A DNA stretch of 23,542 nt from Parapedobacter deserti (lineage in GTDB: Bacteria > Bacteroidota > Bacteroidia > Sphingobacteriales > Sphingobacteriaceae), in assembly GCF_042646065.1 (NCBI RefSeq), contig NZ_JBHRTA010000055.1, positions 1 to 23,542 on the forward strand, given 5' to 3'. Under the pieces are notes generated by a model. That model was not told the origin of the DNA. It saw only the letters and a program-made list of their open reading frames with translations, and ran no database searches. The translations under genes were made by a program, and so were the position numbers. Numbering within the stretch: the first letter of the stretch is position 1; each line of letters starts with the position of its first letter. Positions 15,511 through 23,268 of the stretch are shown here, one piece after another.

Positions 15511-15694
15511 GACGCGCCGGGGTGATGATGAGTTTGCCCATGCTCGCCTCGATGTCCACCTAGGAACCCTCGTCGAAGCCCTGTTCCCCGAGCAATACCC
15601 CCGATATCCGCAGTTCCGGAACCCTTCGGGTGCCCGATGAAAGGTAGCGGTATTTCGGCTGTATCTTTACCCTTCTGCTGTGTTTTGATGCCAT
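15497..15694 (-). pseudogene. SymE-like toxin gene with an internal amber stop
   Basis: From ATG 15694 the frame reads MASKHSRRVKIQPKYRYL, then VPELRISGVLLGEQGFDEGS, then TAG (15560-15562), then VDIEASMGKLIITP, ending at TAA 15497-15499. The pattern 'xLRISGxxLxxxGFxxGxxVxVxxxxGKLIITP' is the SymE-type AbrB-like fold. The amber codon replaces one residue in the middle, so the gene looks recently inactivated unless the stop is suppressed. The 3' end runs into the transposase fragment. Confidence 0.65.
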
Positions 15695-15758
15695 GTTGAA
15701 AAAAAGTTTTTAAGACCTATCTATCACAAAAGCAAAAGATATATCACAAACATGCAAG

Positions 15759-15779
15759 ACATATCTGATTTTGATATGT
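15759..15779. promoter_or_regulatory. Operator-like dyad upstream of the XRE gene
   Basis: ACATATC (15759-15765) and GATATGT (15773-15779) form a perfect 7-bp inverted repeat around TGATTTT. It lies between the SymE-like remnant (minus) and the XRE gene (plus), so one regulator dimer could control both directions. TATCACAAA occurs twice just to the left (15722 and 15742). Confidence 0.45.
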
Positions 15780-15807
15780 TATTTATGTCGTTTATTTTGT
15801 ATTAATA

Positions 15808-15820
15808 CCATATGATATGG
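15808..15820. promoter_or_regulatory. Second operator-like dyad next to the XRE start
   Basis: CCATATGATATGG is a perfect inverted repeat with a single central base, about 20 bp upstream of the XRE ATG. It shares the CATAT/ATATG half-site with the dyad at 15759-15779, which supports autoregulation by the XRE protein. Confidence 0.45.
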
Positions 15821-15840
15821 CATTTTAAAGACTGATAGGT

Positions 15841-16173
15841 ATGACTTTCGGACAAAGGCTGATTACATTGAGGAAGGCAAAGAAGCTGTCGCAGGGCGAT
15901 CTGGGCAGGGAAGTGGGAACCTCCGGCGACATCATCGGACGCTACGAGCGCGACGAGGTGACGCCTTCGGTCGAGGTCGCATCAAGGCTCGCCGATGCCC
16001 TCGGCGTGTCGCTCGACTACCTCTCCGGAAAGACCGACACCGAACTGGACAATGCCGCCCTGAGCAGGATAAGGGATATCACCGTCATGCCCGAGGAGGA
16101 CAGGAAGCAGGTCTTCCTTGTCATCGATGCGCTCATACGCGATTTCAAGGCAAGGAAGGCTTACGCCCAGTAA
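15841..16173 (+). CDS. XRE-family transcriptional regulator
   Basis: A 110-residue protein with a complete N-terminal HTH domain (residues about 4-62): GQRLITLRKAKKLSQGDLGR, EVGTSGDIIGRYERDEVTPS and VASRLADALGVSLDYLSGKT. The C-terminal helix (PEEDRKQVFLVIDALIRDFK) probably mediates dimerisation. It is clearly richer in G and C than the flanking AT-rich DNA, suggesting separate origin. Two dyads upstream share a half-site, consistent with autoregulation. It is divergent from the SymE-like remnant, and may once have repressed that gene or the lost addiction module. Confidence 0.9.
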   Translation: MTFGQRLITLRKAKKLSQGDLGREVGTSGDIIGRYERDEVTPSVEVASRLADALGVSLDYLSGKTDTELDNAALSRIRDITVMPEEDRKQVFLVIDALIRDFKARKAYAQ

Positions 16174-16178
16174 CGAAA

Positions 16179-16202
16179 AAGCCCGGCGCATTGGCCGGGC
16201 TT
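16179..16202. terminator. Convergent terminator hairpin
   Basis: AAGCCCGGC (16179-16187) and GCCGGGCTT (16194-16202) form a 9-bp stem with a 6-nt loop. On the minus strand it is followed by a T run (CTTTTTCG), so it should terminate the RHS operon arriving from the right; on the plus strand it closes the XRE gene. Confidence 0.8.
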
Positions 16203-16221
16203 GGACTTTGTTGCCTGCTTT

Positions 16222-16602
16222 TTATTTACCTATAGACAGAGAAACCCCTAACTCATCTCTCTTACGCATAAAGGTTTCCCAATCAAAAGGGCCATAAACA
16301 ACCTGCTTTTCTTTATGTATTATCCAGTATTTTACTTCTTTTGATGCATAATCCTCCCGAGGCAGACAATCAGGATTGTCTTTCTGTTTTGCTATTATAT
16401 ACGCGTTGTCATATTCAAAGCGCTCGACTGTACAAGGGATTAAACCGTTTCCAGTTGTATCATTAGGCCCGCTTATAAATTGATTAGCGTTGCTTTCGCT
16501 TATCAATATATAGTCATCACCTAAGTCGTGTAAATAATCACTCGTAGAACACGAATATGTTATAAACAAATAGCAAAAGCACATCCATCTTAGAACATTC
16601 AT
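16222..16602 (-). CDS. Small lipoprotein, candidate immunity protein
   Basis: A 126-residue protein with a short hydrophobic N-terminus ending in ITYSC, a relaxed lipobox with Cys at about 18. The mature part begins STSDYLHDLGDDYILISES and includes VERFEYDNAYIIAKQK and KYWIIHKEKQVVYGPFDWET. This pattern resembles DUF3997-type proteins; I am not certain of the match. It starts 4 bp after the stop of the RHS gene and ends the operon. Polymorphic-toxin genes are typically followed by a small immunity gene in just this place, and a membrane-anchored periplasmic form would fit a toxin acting outside the cytoplasm. AT-rich, like the toxin tip next to it. Confidence 0.6.
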   Translation of the reverse strand: MNVLRWMCFCYLFITYSCSTSDYLHDLGDDYILISESNANQFISGPNDTTGNGLIPCTVERFEYDNAYIIAKQKDNPDCLPREDYASKEVKYWIIHKEKQVVYGPFDWETFMRKRDELGVSLSIGK

Positions 16603-16606
16603 AACT

Positions 16607-19600
16607 CTATTTTTTTATAGGAGCCGTACCATTAAAGTATATTCTATACCCAACGCCTTTTCCCGCAACCGCATTTCCAATTTGAGTGGCAGCATTTCGG
16701 ATTATTAGTTTATGCGCCTGTTGCGGAGGGCCGTTCCATCTCTTAACATCGAAATCATAGTCATCGTAAGTTCCTCTTGCTGCGCCATTCTCTAAACTCA
16801 ACCCGATATTACCGTATACCCTGCCGTCTTTTGAATTAAAAAGCGTTTGAAAATATGTCACCTTACGGTCTGTTTTAAAATCACTCTGAGAGATACTTGA
16901 CAAATCAATCTTGGACAAATCGACATATAGTGGTTCACCATTACCCGTTCTAAACCACTCATTTGCTTCTGCTAAAGTGAGATGCCCGTCATAGTCAGGC
17001 CTGCCCGGCAAGCTATGATAACTCTTTAATAGATTAGACTTTGCTTCATCGCCCTTCAATCCCGCCACCCCCAGATTCTTCTTCAAGGCTTCCTCATGTG
17101 ACATCCCCTGCTTGAAATCCTTTTCGTTCATCACTATGGCTTTGCCCTGCAAACCTTCATCATCCGTTCCCAACAGATTACCGTCTTCATCATAGATTGG
17201 AGCCGCTGCCATCCCCGTTGGGTCGATGAACCTGAGCGGATTGTTTAACCCGTAATTGTACGGGGATACGTTATCGAACTCCTCGGCCAGCGGATCCACG
17301 CTTCCCCACCTGCCAATGACCGGATCGTAGAACCTTGCGCCGTAATCATAATACGCCGAACCGTCCTGCTGTTCCTTACCGTTGTAAAGGTAACGGTTTT
17401 TAGTGGCCGGAACAACATTGCCCGTCGGATGCTGGAGGCCGAACGGATAGTAATCCGTACGCAAGTTAACCACTGTCGGGGCATCCGACGAAAACCCACT
17501 GCGTGAATTCCCGAGGTGGTCCCTCAATACGTATTCGTACCGGCCCGTACCCGCAATGATACGCCCCTCCTCCATGTGGATCACGTTAAGCGTGGTGCCC
17601 TCCCACTCGATCCCGTCGATGTACTCCGTGGTCACCGGGCCGATCACCGAACGCAGCTTCCGGCCCGTCGCATCGTAGGTATAGGTGGCCGCCGTACCTC
17701 CGCTCACCGCTTTCGGCAGGTTCAGCTCATTGTAAACCACCGTAAGGTTCTGGCGCGCATCGCGCGTCATGTTCCCGTTCCCGTCGTAGATGTACGCCCC
17801 GCTGCCGCCCGTGATCGTCTGCAGCCGGTTGCCGCCCGCCGCCGTGTAGCCGTACGTCCATACCGCGGCCGCATCACGCTTCAGCGTCTTGATGTTGCCC
17901 ATCACGTCGTAGGTAATCGTCTCGCTGTTGCTGCCGGCGGTGCCCGCCAGCAGGCGGTCCAGCCTGTCGTAAGAGTAATCGTACGCCTGCAACGCGGCCG
18001 TCCCGTGCTGCCACTGCTGCCATCGGATGTTGCCGTTGAACTGGGGCGAGGACAGTGTGTCGTAACGCAGGTACTGCCGGAACTTGGGGGATACCGTGTT
18101 CCGCAGCCACCCGCGCGCGTTGTAGCTGTGGTTGACCGTCTCGGCGAACGAGCTGCCGTCGGTGCTGTGCAGCTGCCTTGACCGCAGCTGCCCGATGTCG
18201 TTGTACACGCTGCGCGCGATCAGCGTCCGAGTGCCCGAGTTCAGCCGCTTCCATGTGTCAACCGGACGCTCGCGGTGGTCGTACGTCCGCTCCGTCCTGA
18301 CCGTGGCCGAAAGGCTCCCCGAGGCATAATGCCGGCGGGTGTCCGACAGCGGCCGGCGCGTAAAGCTGTATTCCGTGCCGGTGTCGTCGTAGTTGCCCGT
18401 TGCTGCCGTACCGCCTTTGTAGTGCTGGCGGATCTCCCGCACCGCATTGCCCCGGTCGTCGTAATAGATGGCGCTCCACAGGTAATGCGACGTGCCCAGC
18501 ACGTTCACCCGGCTCACCGTCGGAAGCCCTTTCGTCATCACACTGTATCCGGTGGGGCGGTAGGCCGCGGGAAGCCCGGTGAAAACCGACACGCTGTAGT
18601 CGTCGTAGAACTGCTCGGTAAGCACCCTGGTGTTGCCCCGTGGCCACGAACGGTTCGTGTAGGCACCGGCCGGACGCTCCTCCCATTGGTTGGCTGCCGT
18701 GATCAGCAGCACGGAATCCTGCACAACCGTGCGCCGGTCGCCGCCGGCCGTGCTGCCCATATGCGTCCACGTACCGGTCTTCACCGCCCGCCCGTGCGCA
18801 TCGTACTTCGTAACCGTCCACTGCTGCGGCGACGCCATCCGCTGCACGCTGTCCTGTGTTCCCACCGGCTGGTCAAGCCGGTTGTAAACCAGGAACTCAC
18901 GCCCCTTCCCCGGAACACGCTTCTCCACCAGACGCCCGCGGCTGTCGTATTTATAGTGGTAAACGTGGGCGGAAAGCCAGGCCGGCCGGTCGGCCGCCGC
19001 GGGAAGCGTGCCCCGGTCGGGCAATGCCCCCGGCGTCAGCACGAATGCCAGCTGCCCCAGCTCGTTGTACACGTAGTACGTGCTCAGCACCGTATTGGCA
19101 TTATAGGTACGCTTGAGCACAACACGCCCCTGCTTGTCCGTGTATTCCTCCACCGTCCCGTTTCGGCCGTCGGCGGACGTCCAGTTCTCGTCCTTGGTGA
19201 TGGCCACGTACAGCTCCCCCGCCGCGTAGATGCCATTTGACTCGAGTGTCAGCGTAGGTGTTCCCGCTGAACTCAGCGTCACGCCGTAGCGCGCAACGCG
19301 CCGGCTGTTCACCCCGAAACCGGCCACCGCATCGTTGGTGGAATGCTCCGCCATCACCGTCCTCCCGCCTGTGGCCGTGCGGGCACCCAATTGCCAGGCA
19401 CCTCCGGGGAAGCCCTGCTCCTCCACCCGGTCCAGCGGCGAGGCCTCATACCGCCGCTCGCCGAAGGAGGGCGTAACGCCCCCGGAGACCGGGATCTTCA
19501 CCACACCCGCGGGCGGGGCGTTATAATACGTGGCCTGCTGCGTCACCGCACCTGCCTTGAACGCACCGCCGGCTCCCGTGGCCGTGCCGTAGGGAAGGTA

Positions 19601-20041
19601 ATCCCGGTGCTGCCGGCCGAAACCGTCGTAAGCTACCGGCGTCACCAGGTCTCGCGTAGCGCCGGCCCCCGAGGCCCGCACCCCCACCTCCTGCATGGGA
19701 CGGCCCAGCCCGTCGTAGTAGGTGATGTCGCGCATCGCGTCGGCCACCGTCGGCGAAGCGGGCGGCGTATTGCCGTAACCCCGAAGGTAAACCGTCCGCT
19801 GGATGTAGTTCTGGTTCGCGCTCGCCGCATTGCCCAGCGCAGCCGCAGCCGGGGCGATGGACGCACGGAAGTTCCCCGTGCTTGTGAATCCCGGGGAGAG
19901 CGTGACCGTCGCGGGCGCGGTGTACTCCCCCGTCGCGCCCGTCCTGTTCAGCACCAGCTGGGCCGCCGCGGGATGGACGGCCACCAGGATGAATAGCACG
20001 GTGAGGTATCTTGTAGTCTTGGTGATGGTTTTCGTGTCCAT
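16607..20041 (-). CDS. Secreted RHS-repeat protein with variable C-terminal tip
   Basis: A 1144-residue protein. A signal peptide (KTTRYLTVLFILVAVHPAAA) is followed by a DUF6443-like N-terminal region (AMRDITYYDGLGRPMQEVGV), many YD/RHS repeats (TYDVMGNIKTL, YIYDGNGNMTRD, YTYDATGRKLRS) and the RHS-associated core (YDYGARFYDPVIGRWGSVDP, then YNYGLNNPLRFIDPTGM, ending near residue 943). After the core comes a tip of about 200 residues with LTLAEANEWFRTGNGEPLYV, RVYGNIGLSLEN and NAATQIGNAVAGKGVGYRIY. The tip occupies the place of a polymorphic toxin but I know no enzymatic activity for it. The body is GC-rich while the tip DNA is AT-rich. The gene starts 11 bp after the upstream RHS gene. Confidence 0.9.
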   Translation of the reverse strand: MDTKTITKTTRYLTVLFILVAVHPAAAQLVLNRTGATGEYTAPATVTLSPGFTSTGNFRASIAPAAAALGNAASANQNYIQRTVYLRGYGNTPPASPTVADAMRDITYYDGLGRPMQEVGVRASGAGATRDLVTPVAYDGFGRQHRDYLPYGTATGAGGAFKAGAVTQQATYYNAPPAGVVKIPVSGGVTPSFGERRYEASPLDRVEEQGFPGGAWQLGARTATGGRTVMAEHSTNDAVAGFGVNSRRVARYGVTLSSAGTPTLTLESNGIYAAGELYVAITKDENWTSADGRNGTVEEYTDKQGRVVLKRTYNANTVLSTYYVYNELGQLAFVLTPGALPDRGTLPAAADRPAWLSAHVYHYKYDSRGRLVEKRVPGKGREFLVYNRLDQPVGTQDSVQRMASPQQWTVTKYDAHGRAVKTGTWTHMGSTAGGDRRTVVQDSVLLITAANQWEERPAGAYTNRSWPRGNTRVLTEQFYDDYSVSVFTGLPAAYRPTGYSVMTKGLPTVSRVNVLGTSHYLWSAIYYDDRGNAVREIRQHYKGGTAATGNYDDTGTEYSFTRRPLSDTRRHYASGSLSATVRTERTYDHRERPVDTWKRLNSGTRTLIARSVYNDIGQLRSRQLHSTDGSSFAETVNHSYNARGWLRNTVSPKFRQYLRYDTLSSPQFNGNIRWQQWQHGTAALQAYDYSYDRLDRLLAGTAGSNSETITYDVMGNIKTLKRDAAAVWTYGYTAAGGNRLQTITGGSGAYIYDGNGNMTRDARQNLTVVYNELNLPKAVSGGTAATYTYDATGRKLRSVIGPVTTEYIDGIEWEGTTLNVIHMEEGRIIAGTGRYEYVLRDHLGNSRSGFSSDAPTVVNLRTDYYPFGLQHPTGNVVPATKNRYLYNGKEQQDGSAYYDYGARFYDPVIGRWGSVDPLAEEFDNVSPYNYGLNNPLRFIDPTGMAAAPIYDEDGNLLGTDDEGLQGKAIVMNEKDFKQGMSHEEALKKNLGVAGLKGDEAKSNLLKSYHSLPGRPDYDGHLTLAEANEWFRTGNGEPLYVDLSKIDLSSISQSDFKTDRKVTYFQTLFNSKDGRVYGNIGLSLENGAARGTYDDYDFDVKRWNGPPQQAHKLIIRNAATQIGNAVAGKGVGYRIYFNGTAPIKK

Positions 20042-20052
20042 GGCTGATGGTT

Positions 20053-23000
20053 TTAAGGCCGGTAATTGTATTTGTACTCCTCCGTAACATTACCGAAATG
20101 GTCGCGTGCGCGCCACAGCCGGCCGAAACCGTCGTAGTCGTAATACGTCGTACGCCCCGAGGCATCCGTCGAGCTCGACATCCCGATCAGGGGCTTATAC
20201 GTGTAGGTCATGACCTGCGCCTGTTTCAGCGTGGCCGCCGAACGAAGCGGGGAAAGGAAACCCGTGACGGCCGCTTCCGACGGCGATGCCTGGTTGCCGA
20301 AATTTGTGACGCCGGTGCTGCCACCGAGTGCCGTCACAACCGCCGACCGCGCCGCGTTCCGGATCTCCGCAACCGGGTACTGGTTGCCGTATCCCCACAC
20401 GTAGCTCACGGGAACCCCGTCCGCCTGGGTGTACTGCAACGGATTGCCCTTCGTATCGTATTCGTTGTACGTGAGCCGGGGCTTATATCGCGTGTCAGGC
20501 GAGTAATTGGCGGAGCTGCCGACCGAAGGCGGCAGCTGCCCGGCCGTCGTCCGGTTGCTGAACCTGAAGGAGGCCAGCGGCACGGGCGAGGCCGCCTCCA
20601 AAGCCAGCACCTGGTCCACCAGACCCTTGCCGCCCGTTTTATAGGTGGTGATGCTGCCCGACAATACCGTCCGCGTAGTGCCTACTTCCTTATACCTAAC
20701 CTGCTCGATAGGGTAGCCGATCAGATGCCTGTCCTTCATCTCTTTGATGAAACCCGATGTATTGGCATAGTCGTGCGGATAACTTGTGTAGGTGATTTCC
20801 CTACCGCCGTCGCTGCTGGTTAATTCAGTGCGGCTCAGTTGTCTATGTACAGTATTGTCGTAAAAATACCTGGTATTCGATACCACCGGGTTCAGCCCAT
20901 TTAAATCGTAATCGGTGACCTTTTTTGATTTCAGATATACGAAGTGGCCGATTTCATTATAATTGGAAATCAATATCCCTGAAATCGGATCAAAAGATGA
21001 GCCGCCCCCAGCTTCAAAATCAATCGTTGGTTTTAAGTCTATTGCAGGGACATAGACCGATGCACCGGTTAATATTTCATATTCATTCTCCGTTTTTTTC
21101 ACCATAACACCTTCCGCCGTATAAACCTCACTACTTTTTTCAAGACCGCGCATCTGATTTATCGAGTTAAGCGGGGCCAATCGCATATCGGTGTATCCGT
21201 GGACAAACTCATTGTAATCATCTGGATAGTCGATATAGGTATGATATTTATGGACAGTCATTGATCCATCCGGAAAAATCTCGTCAACCTGCTTGTATCC
21301 TATAGGTGGTCCTTGGGGAATATCGTTAATAGGTTCAGAACTGAGTAAAATGCCATGAGTATTTGACCAAAGGCTATTTAAATCGACGAAATGTGCGGGA
21401 AACACAGACAACACACCGCTGGACGCAGAGTTATCCAACTTATATTCAAAATGTTTGGTCCTTAGCTCTGTTCCATCGAAATTTTTTATCGATTTTATCC
21501 GAAGCCCACCCCCCAACTTGGATGTAGTGGGCGTTGCGACCCTGATCCGAACCGTTCCGATAGCCCTACGTATATCGGAATTGGAAGGCTGCAATAATTC
21601 ATCCGTACCGAAAATATCCTGCAGGTTATACGTACCTGCCGCGAACTGGTAATTATCGGTAATAAATGTACCCGATGGAAGCCAGGCATGGTTCGGGCCT
21701 CCAGCACTGATTTCGCGGGAAACTTCCACTAATGACGGTGAGGTTAATGTAAACGTCTGCGTGGATGGATCTATAGAAAAATATCCTTCTTCATACTCAA
21801 AAGAACTTGTTTGCCATTCGTAATTCACAAATGGATTGTCAGCATAAGAATCGCCTTGCATACTATAGGTATTGGCTTCGAAAACGAACTCGGTATAACC
21901 GCCAGTTGGGTAAGTGATTTTTTGCAATATTTCTGCCTTCATGTTCTCACCGTGCGGATTACGGTCGGCGCTACCGAAATAATCATTGTAGTATGACGAA
22001 TAGGTATAGGGTATTCGACTTGTGCCGGTCACTATGCCATTTAAATACCCCCAGTAATCTACCCTATTCGTATAATAGGGGTTGTTTCCGGATGCGTTTA
22101 TCGGCAATTTGGTAGAATTGTATCCAAAAGCATACGTTTGCGGTGATGCCCCCGTATTGTCGCTTAGGCTCAGGGTATTGAGTTTCAGTCTTTCGTTGCT
22201 ATTTTCGATATAAGTAAACACCCATTTTCGTAACAAGACGTTATTGCCATTAAATAAAGCTACGTTTTCCAATTTACGCTCTTCAATTGCGGAAAGGGGT
22301 ACGCCATTGGGTTGATAAAACGGATCATTTCTCTTGGTGGTTGAGAAAACCAATTTCCCCCCGTTAAAAACAATCTCACTAAGATAAATCACCTGATCAG
22401 CTTGTGAACTCGTTACGGTGGTATTGACATTTATAGGCAAGTATCCAGCTGGACCTGGTCGCTGTCCTATTGCGAATTTTTCAATTTTATATTGCTTGTA
22501 TCTGTATTTGTTGACCGGAACCGAATAGTTGAATACAATAATGTCTCCGTTTTCATTCTCCATTTTCTTCAGATACCACGTTGAAGTATAGAATTCTATT
22601 GTGTTATTCGGCGAGTGATATCGGGACTTTTCGTGCTGGGAGAATGTGTAGGTAATCCCGTCACCTGTTTTGACGGTAAAGGATTCAAACCCATAGGTGC
22701 CGGATTGATCAAAGCTGATTTCAAAAGGTTCTCCGTTTATGAATCGTATTTGCCCATCGAGCCCGAAAATGAACTCTCCGGCCTTTCCATTGAAATTGAA
22801 TAGGTATCGGTCCGACTTATCGTCGAAAGACCGCCAGACATAGTGTTGCATGAATGTGTTGTTCGGAACATAATTATTTAGTTGTGCCAATAACTCGGTT
22901 CTGGCCAGGTAATATCCGCCGAAAACATCGTCGGGAAGTCCTCTGACCACCCTGGTGATAGCTCCACCCGCGTTTAGGCTGAAACCCAACCCAACCCAGC

Positions 23001-23190
23001 TGGGGATATCCGCGGGCTTGTTTCCACCGGAGTGATATGAAAGCGAAATATCTACAGCCAATCTGCCGCTTTGAATCTCAAACAGTTGCTGTCCGATGTT
23101 GACCAGCCCATTATAGAGACTCACGGGATATTCCCCGTACCTGCCTAGCGATGCCGCTGTAGGAGAGGGATAGGTAACCCTGTTTTTCAA
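20053..23190 (-). CDS. RHS-family protein (upstream partner), frame broken near its start
   Basis: A frame of 1045 residues starting at TTG 23190. The beginning (TYPSPTAASLGRYGEYPVSL, then SLSYHSGGNKPADIPSWVGL) is the typical mature N-terminus of Bacteroidota RHS-associated proteins. The middle resembles the beta-rich shell of such proteins. The end carries RHS repeats (SVGSSANYSPDTRYKPRLTY, then TTYYDYDGFGRLWRARDHFG). It ends without a core or toxin and is followed after 11 bp by the second RHS gene, so the two may form one shell. A signal peptide is encoded just upstream in another frame; deleting one A from the A5 run at 23183-23187 joins them. Base composition shifts from AT-rich (5' part) to GC-rich near 20.9 kb. 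Confidence 0.85.
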   Translation of the reverse strand: MKNRVTYPSPTAASLGRYGEYPVSLYNGLVNIGQQLFEIQSGRLAVDISLSYHSGGNKPADIPSWVGLGFSLNAGGAITRVVRGLPDDVFGGYYLARTELLAQLNNYVPNNTFMQHYVWRSFDDKSDRYLFNFNGKAGEFIFGLDGQIRFINGEPFEISFDQSGTYGFESFTVKTGDGITYTFSQHEKSRYHSPNNTIEFYTSTWYLKKMENENGDIIVFNYSVPVNKYRYKQYKIEKFAIGQRPGPAGYLPINVNTTVTSSQADQVIYLSEIVFNGGKLVFSTTKRNDPFYQPNGVPLSAIEERKLENVALFNGNNVLLRKWVFTYIENSNERLKLNTLSLSDNTGASPQTYAFGYNSTKLPINASGNNPYYTNRVDYWGYLNGIVTGTSRIPYTYSSYYNDYFGSADRNPHGENMKAEILQKITYPTGGYTEFVFEANTYSMQGDSYADNPFVNYEWQTSSFEYEEGYFSIDPSTQTFTLTSPSLVEVSREISAGGPNHAWLPSGTFITDNYQFAAGTYNLQDIFGTDELLQPSNSDIRRAIGTVRIRVATPTTSKLGGGLRIKSIKNFDGTELRTKHFEYKLDNSASSGVLSVFPAHFVDLNSLWSNTHGILLSSEPINDIPQGPPIGYKQVDEIFPDGSMTVHKYHTYIDYPDDYNEFVHGYTDMRLAPLNSINQMRGLEKSSEVYTAEGVMVKKTENEYEILTGASVYVPAIDLKPTIDFEAGGGSSFDPISGILISNYNEIGHFVYLKSKKVTDYDLNGLNPVVSNTRYFYDNTVHRQLSRTELTSSDGGREITYTSYPHDYANTSGFIKEMKDRHLIGYPIEQVRYKEVGTTRTVLSGSITTYKTGGKGLVDQVLALEAASPVPLASFRFSNRTTAGQLPPSVGSSANYSPDTRYKPRLTYNEYDTKGNPLQYTQADGVPVSYVWGYGNQYPVAEIRNAARSAVVTALGGSTGVTNFGNQASPSEAAVTGFLSPLRSAATLKQAQVMTYTYKPLIGMSSSTDASGRTTYYDYDGFGRLWRARDHFGNVTEEYKYNYRP

Positions 23191-23266
23191 GATCCTGCCA
23201 TCCCTCTTGGGCCATAAGCGGTAGCATCGTAATACCGAACGAAATCAAAGCAATAATGTTTTTCAT
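23111..23266 (-). pseudogene. Out-of-frame signal peptide of the upstream RHS gene
   Basis: From ATG 23266 the frame reads MKNIIALISFGITMLPLMAQ, a good Sec signal peptide, then EGWQDLEKQG and runs to a stop at 23111-23113. Without one A at 23183-23187 it would continue as QDLENRVTYPSPTAASLG into the RHS frame. The ATG is 2 bp after the stop of the upstream tail-fibre-like gene, where an operon start is expected, so this is the natural start of the RHS gene. The shift may be real, a sequencing error, or corrected by slippage. Confidence 0.75.
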
Positions 23267-23268
23267 AG

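Noticed and set aside
18275..19240. 321-codon plus-strand frame opposite the RHS gene
   Set aside because: It mirrors the GC-rich RHS repeats on the other strand, is full of Arg/Pro/His and lacks any domain. The minus-strand frame has clear RHS repeats.
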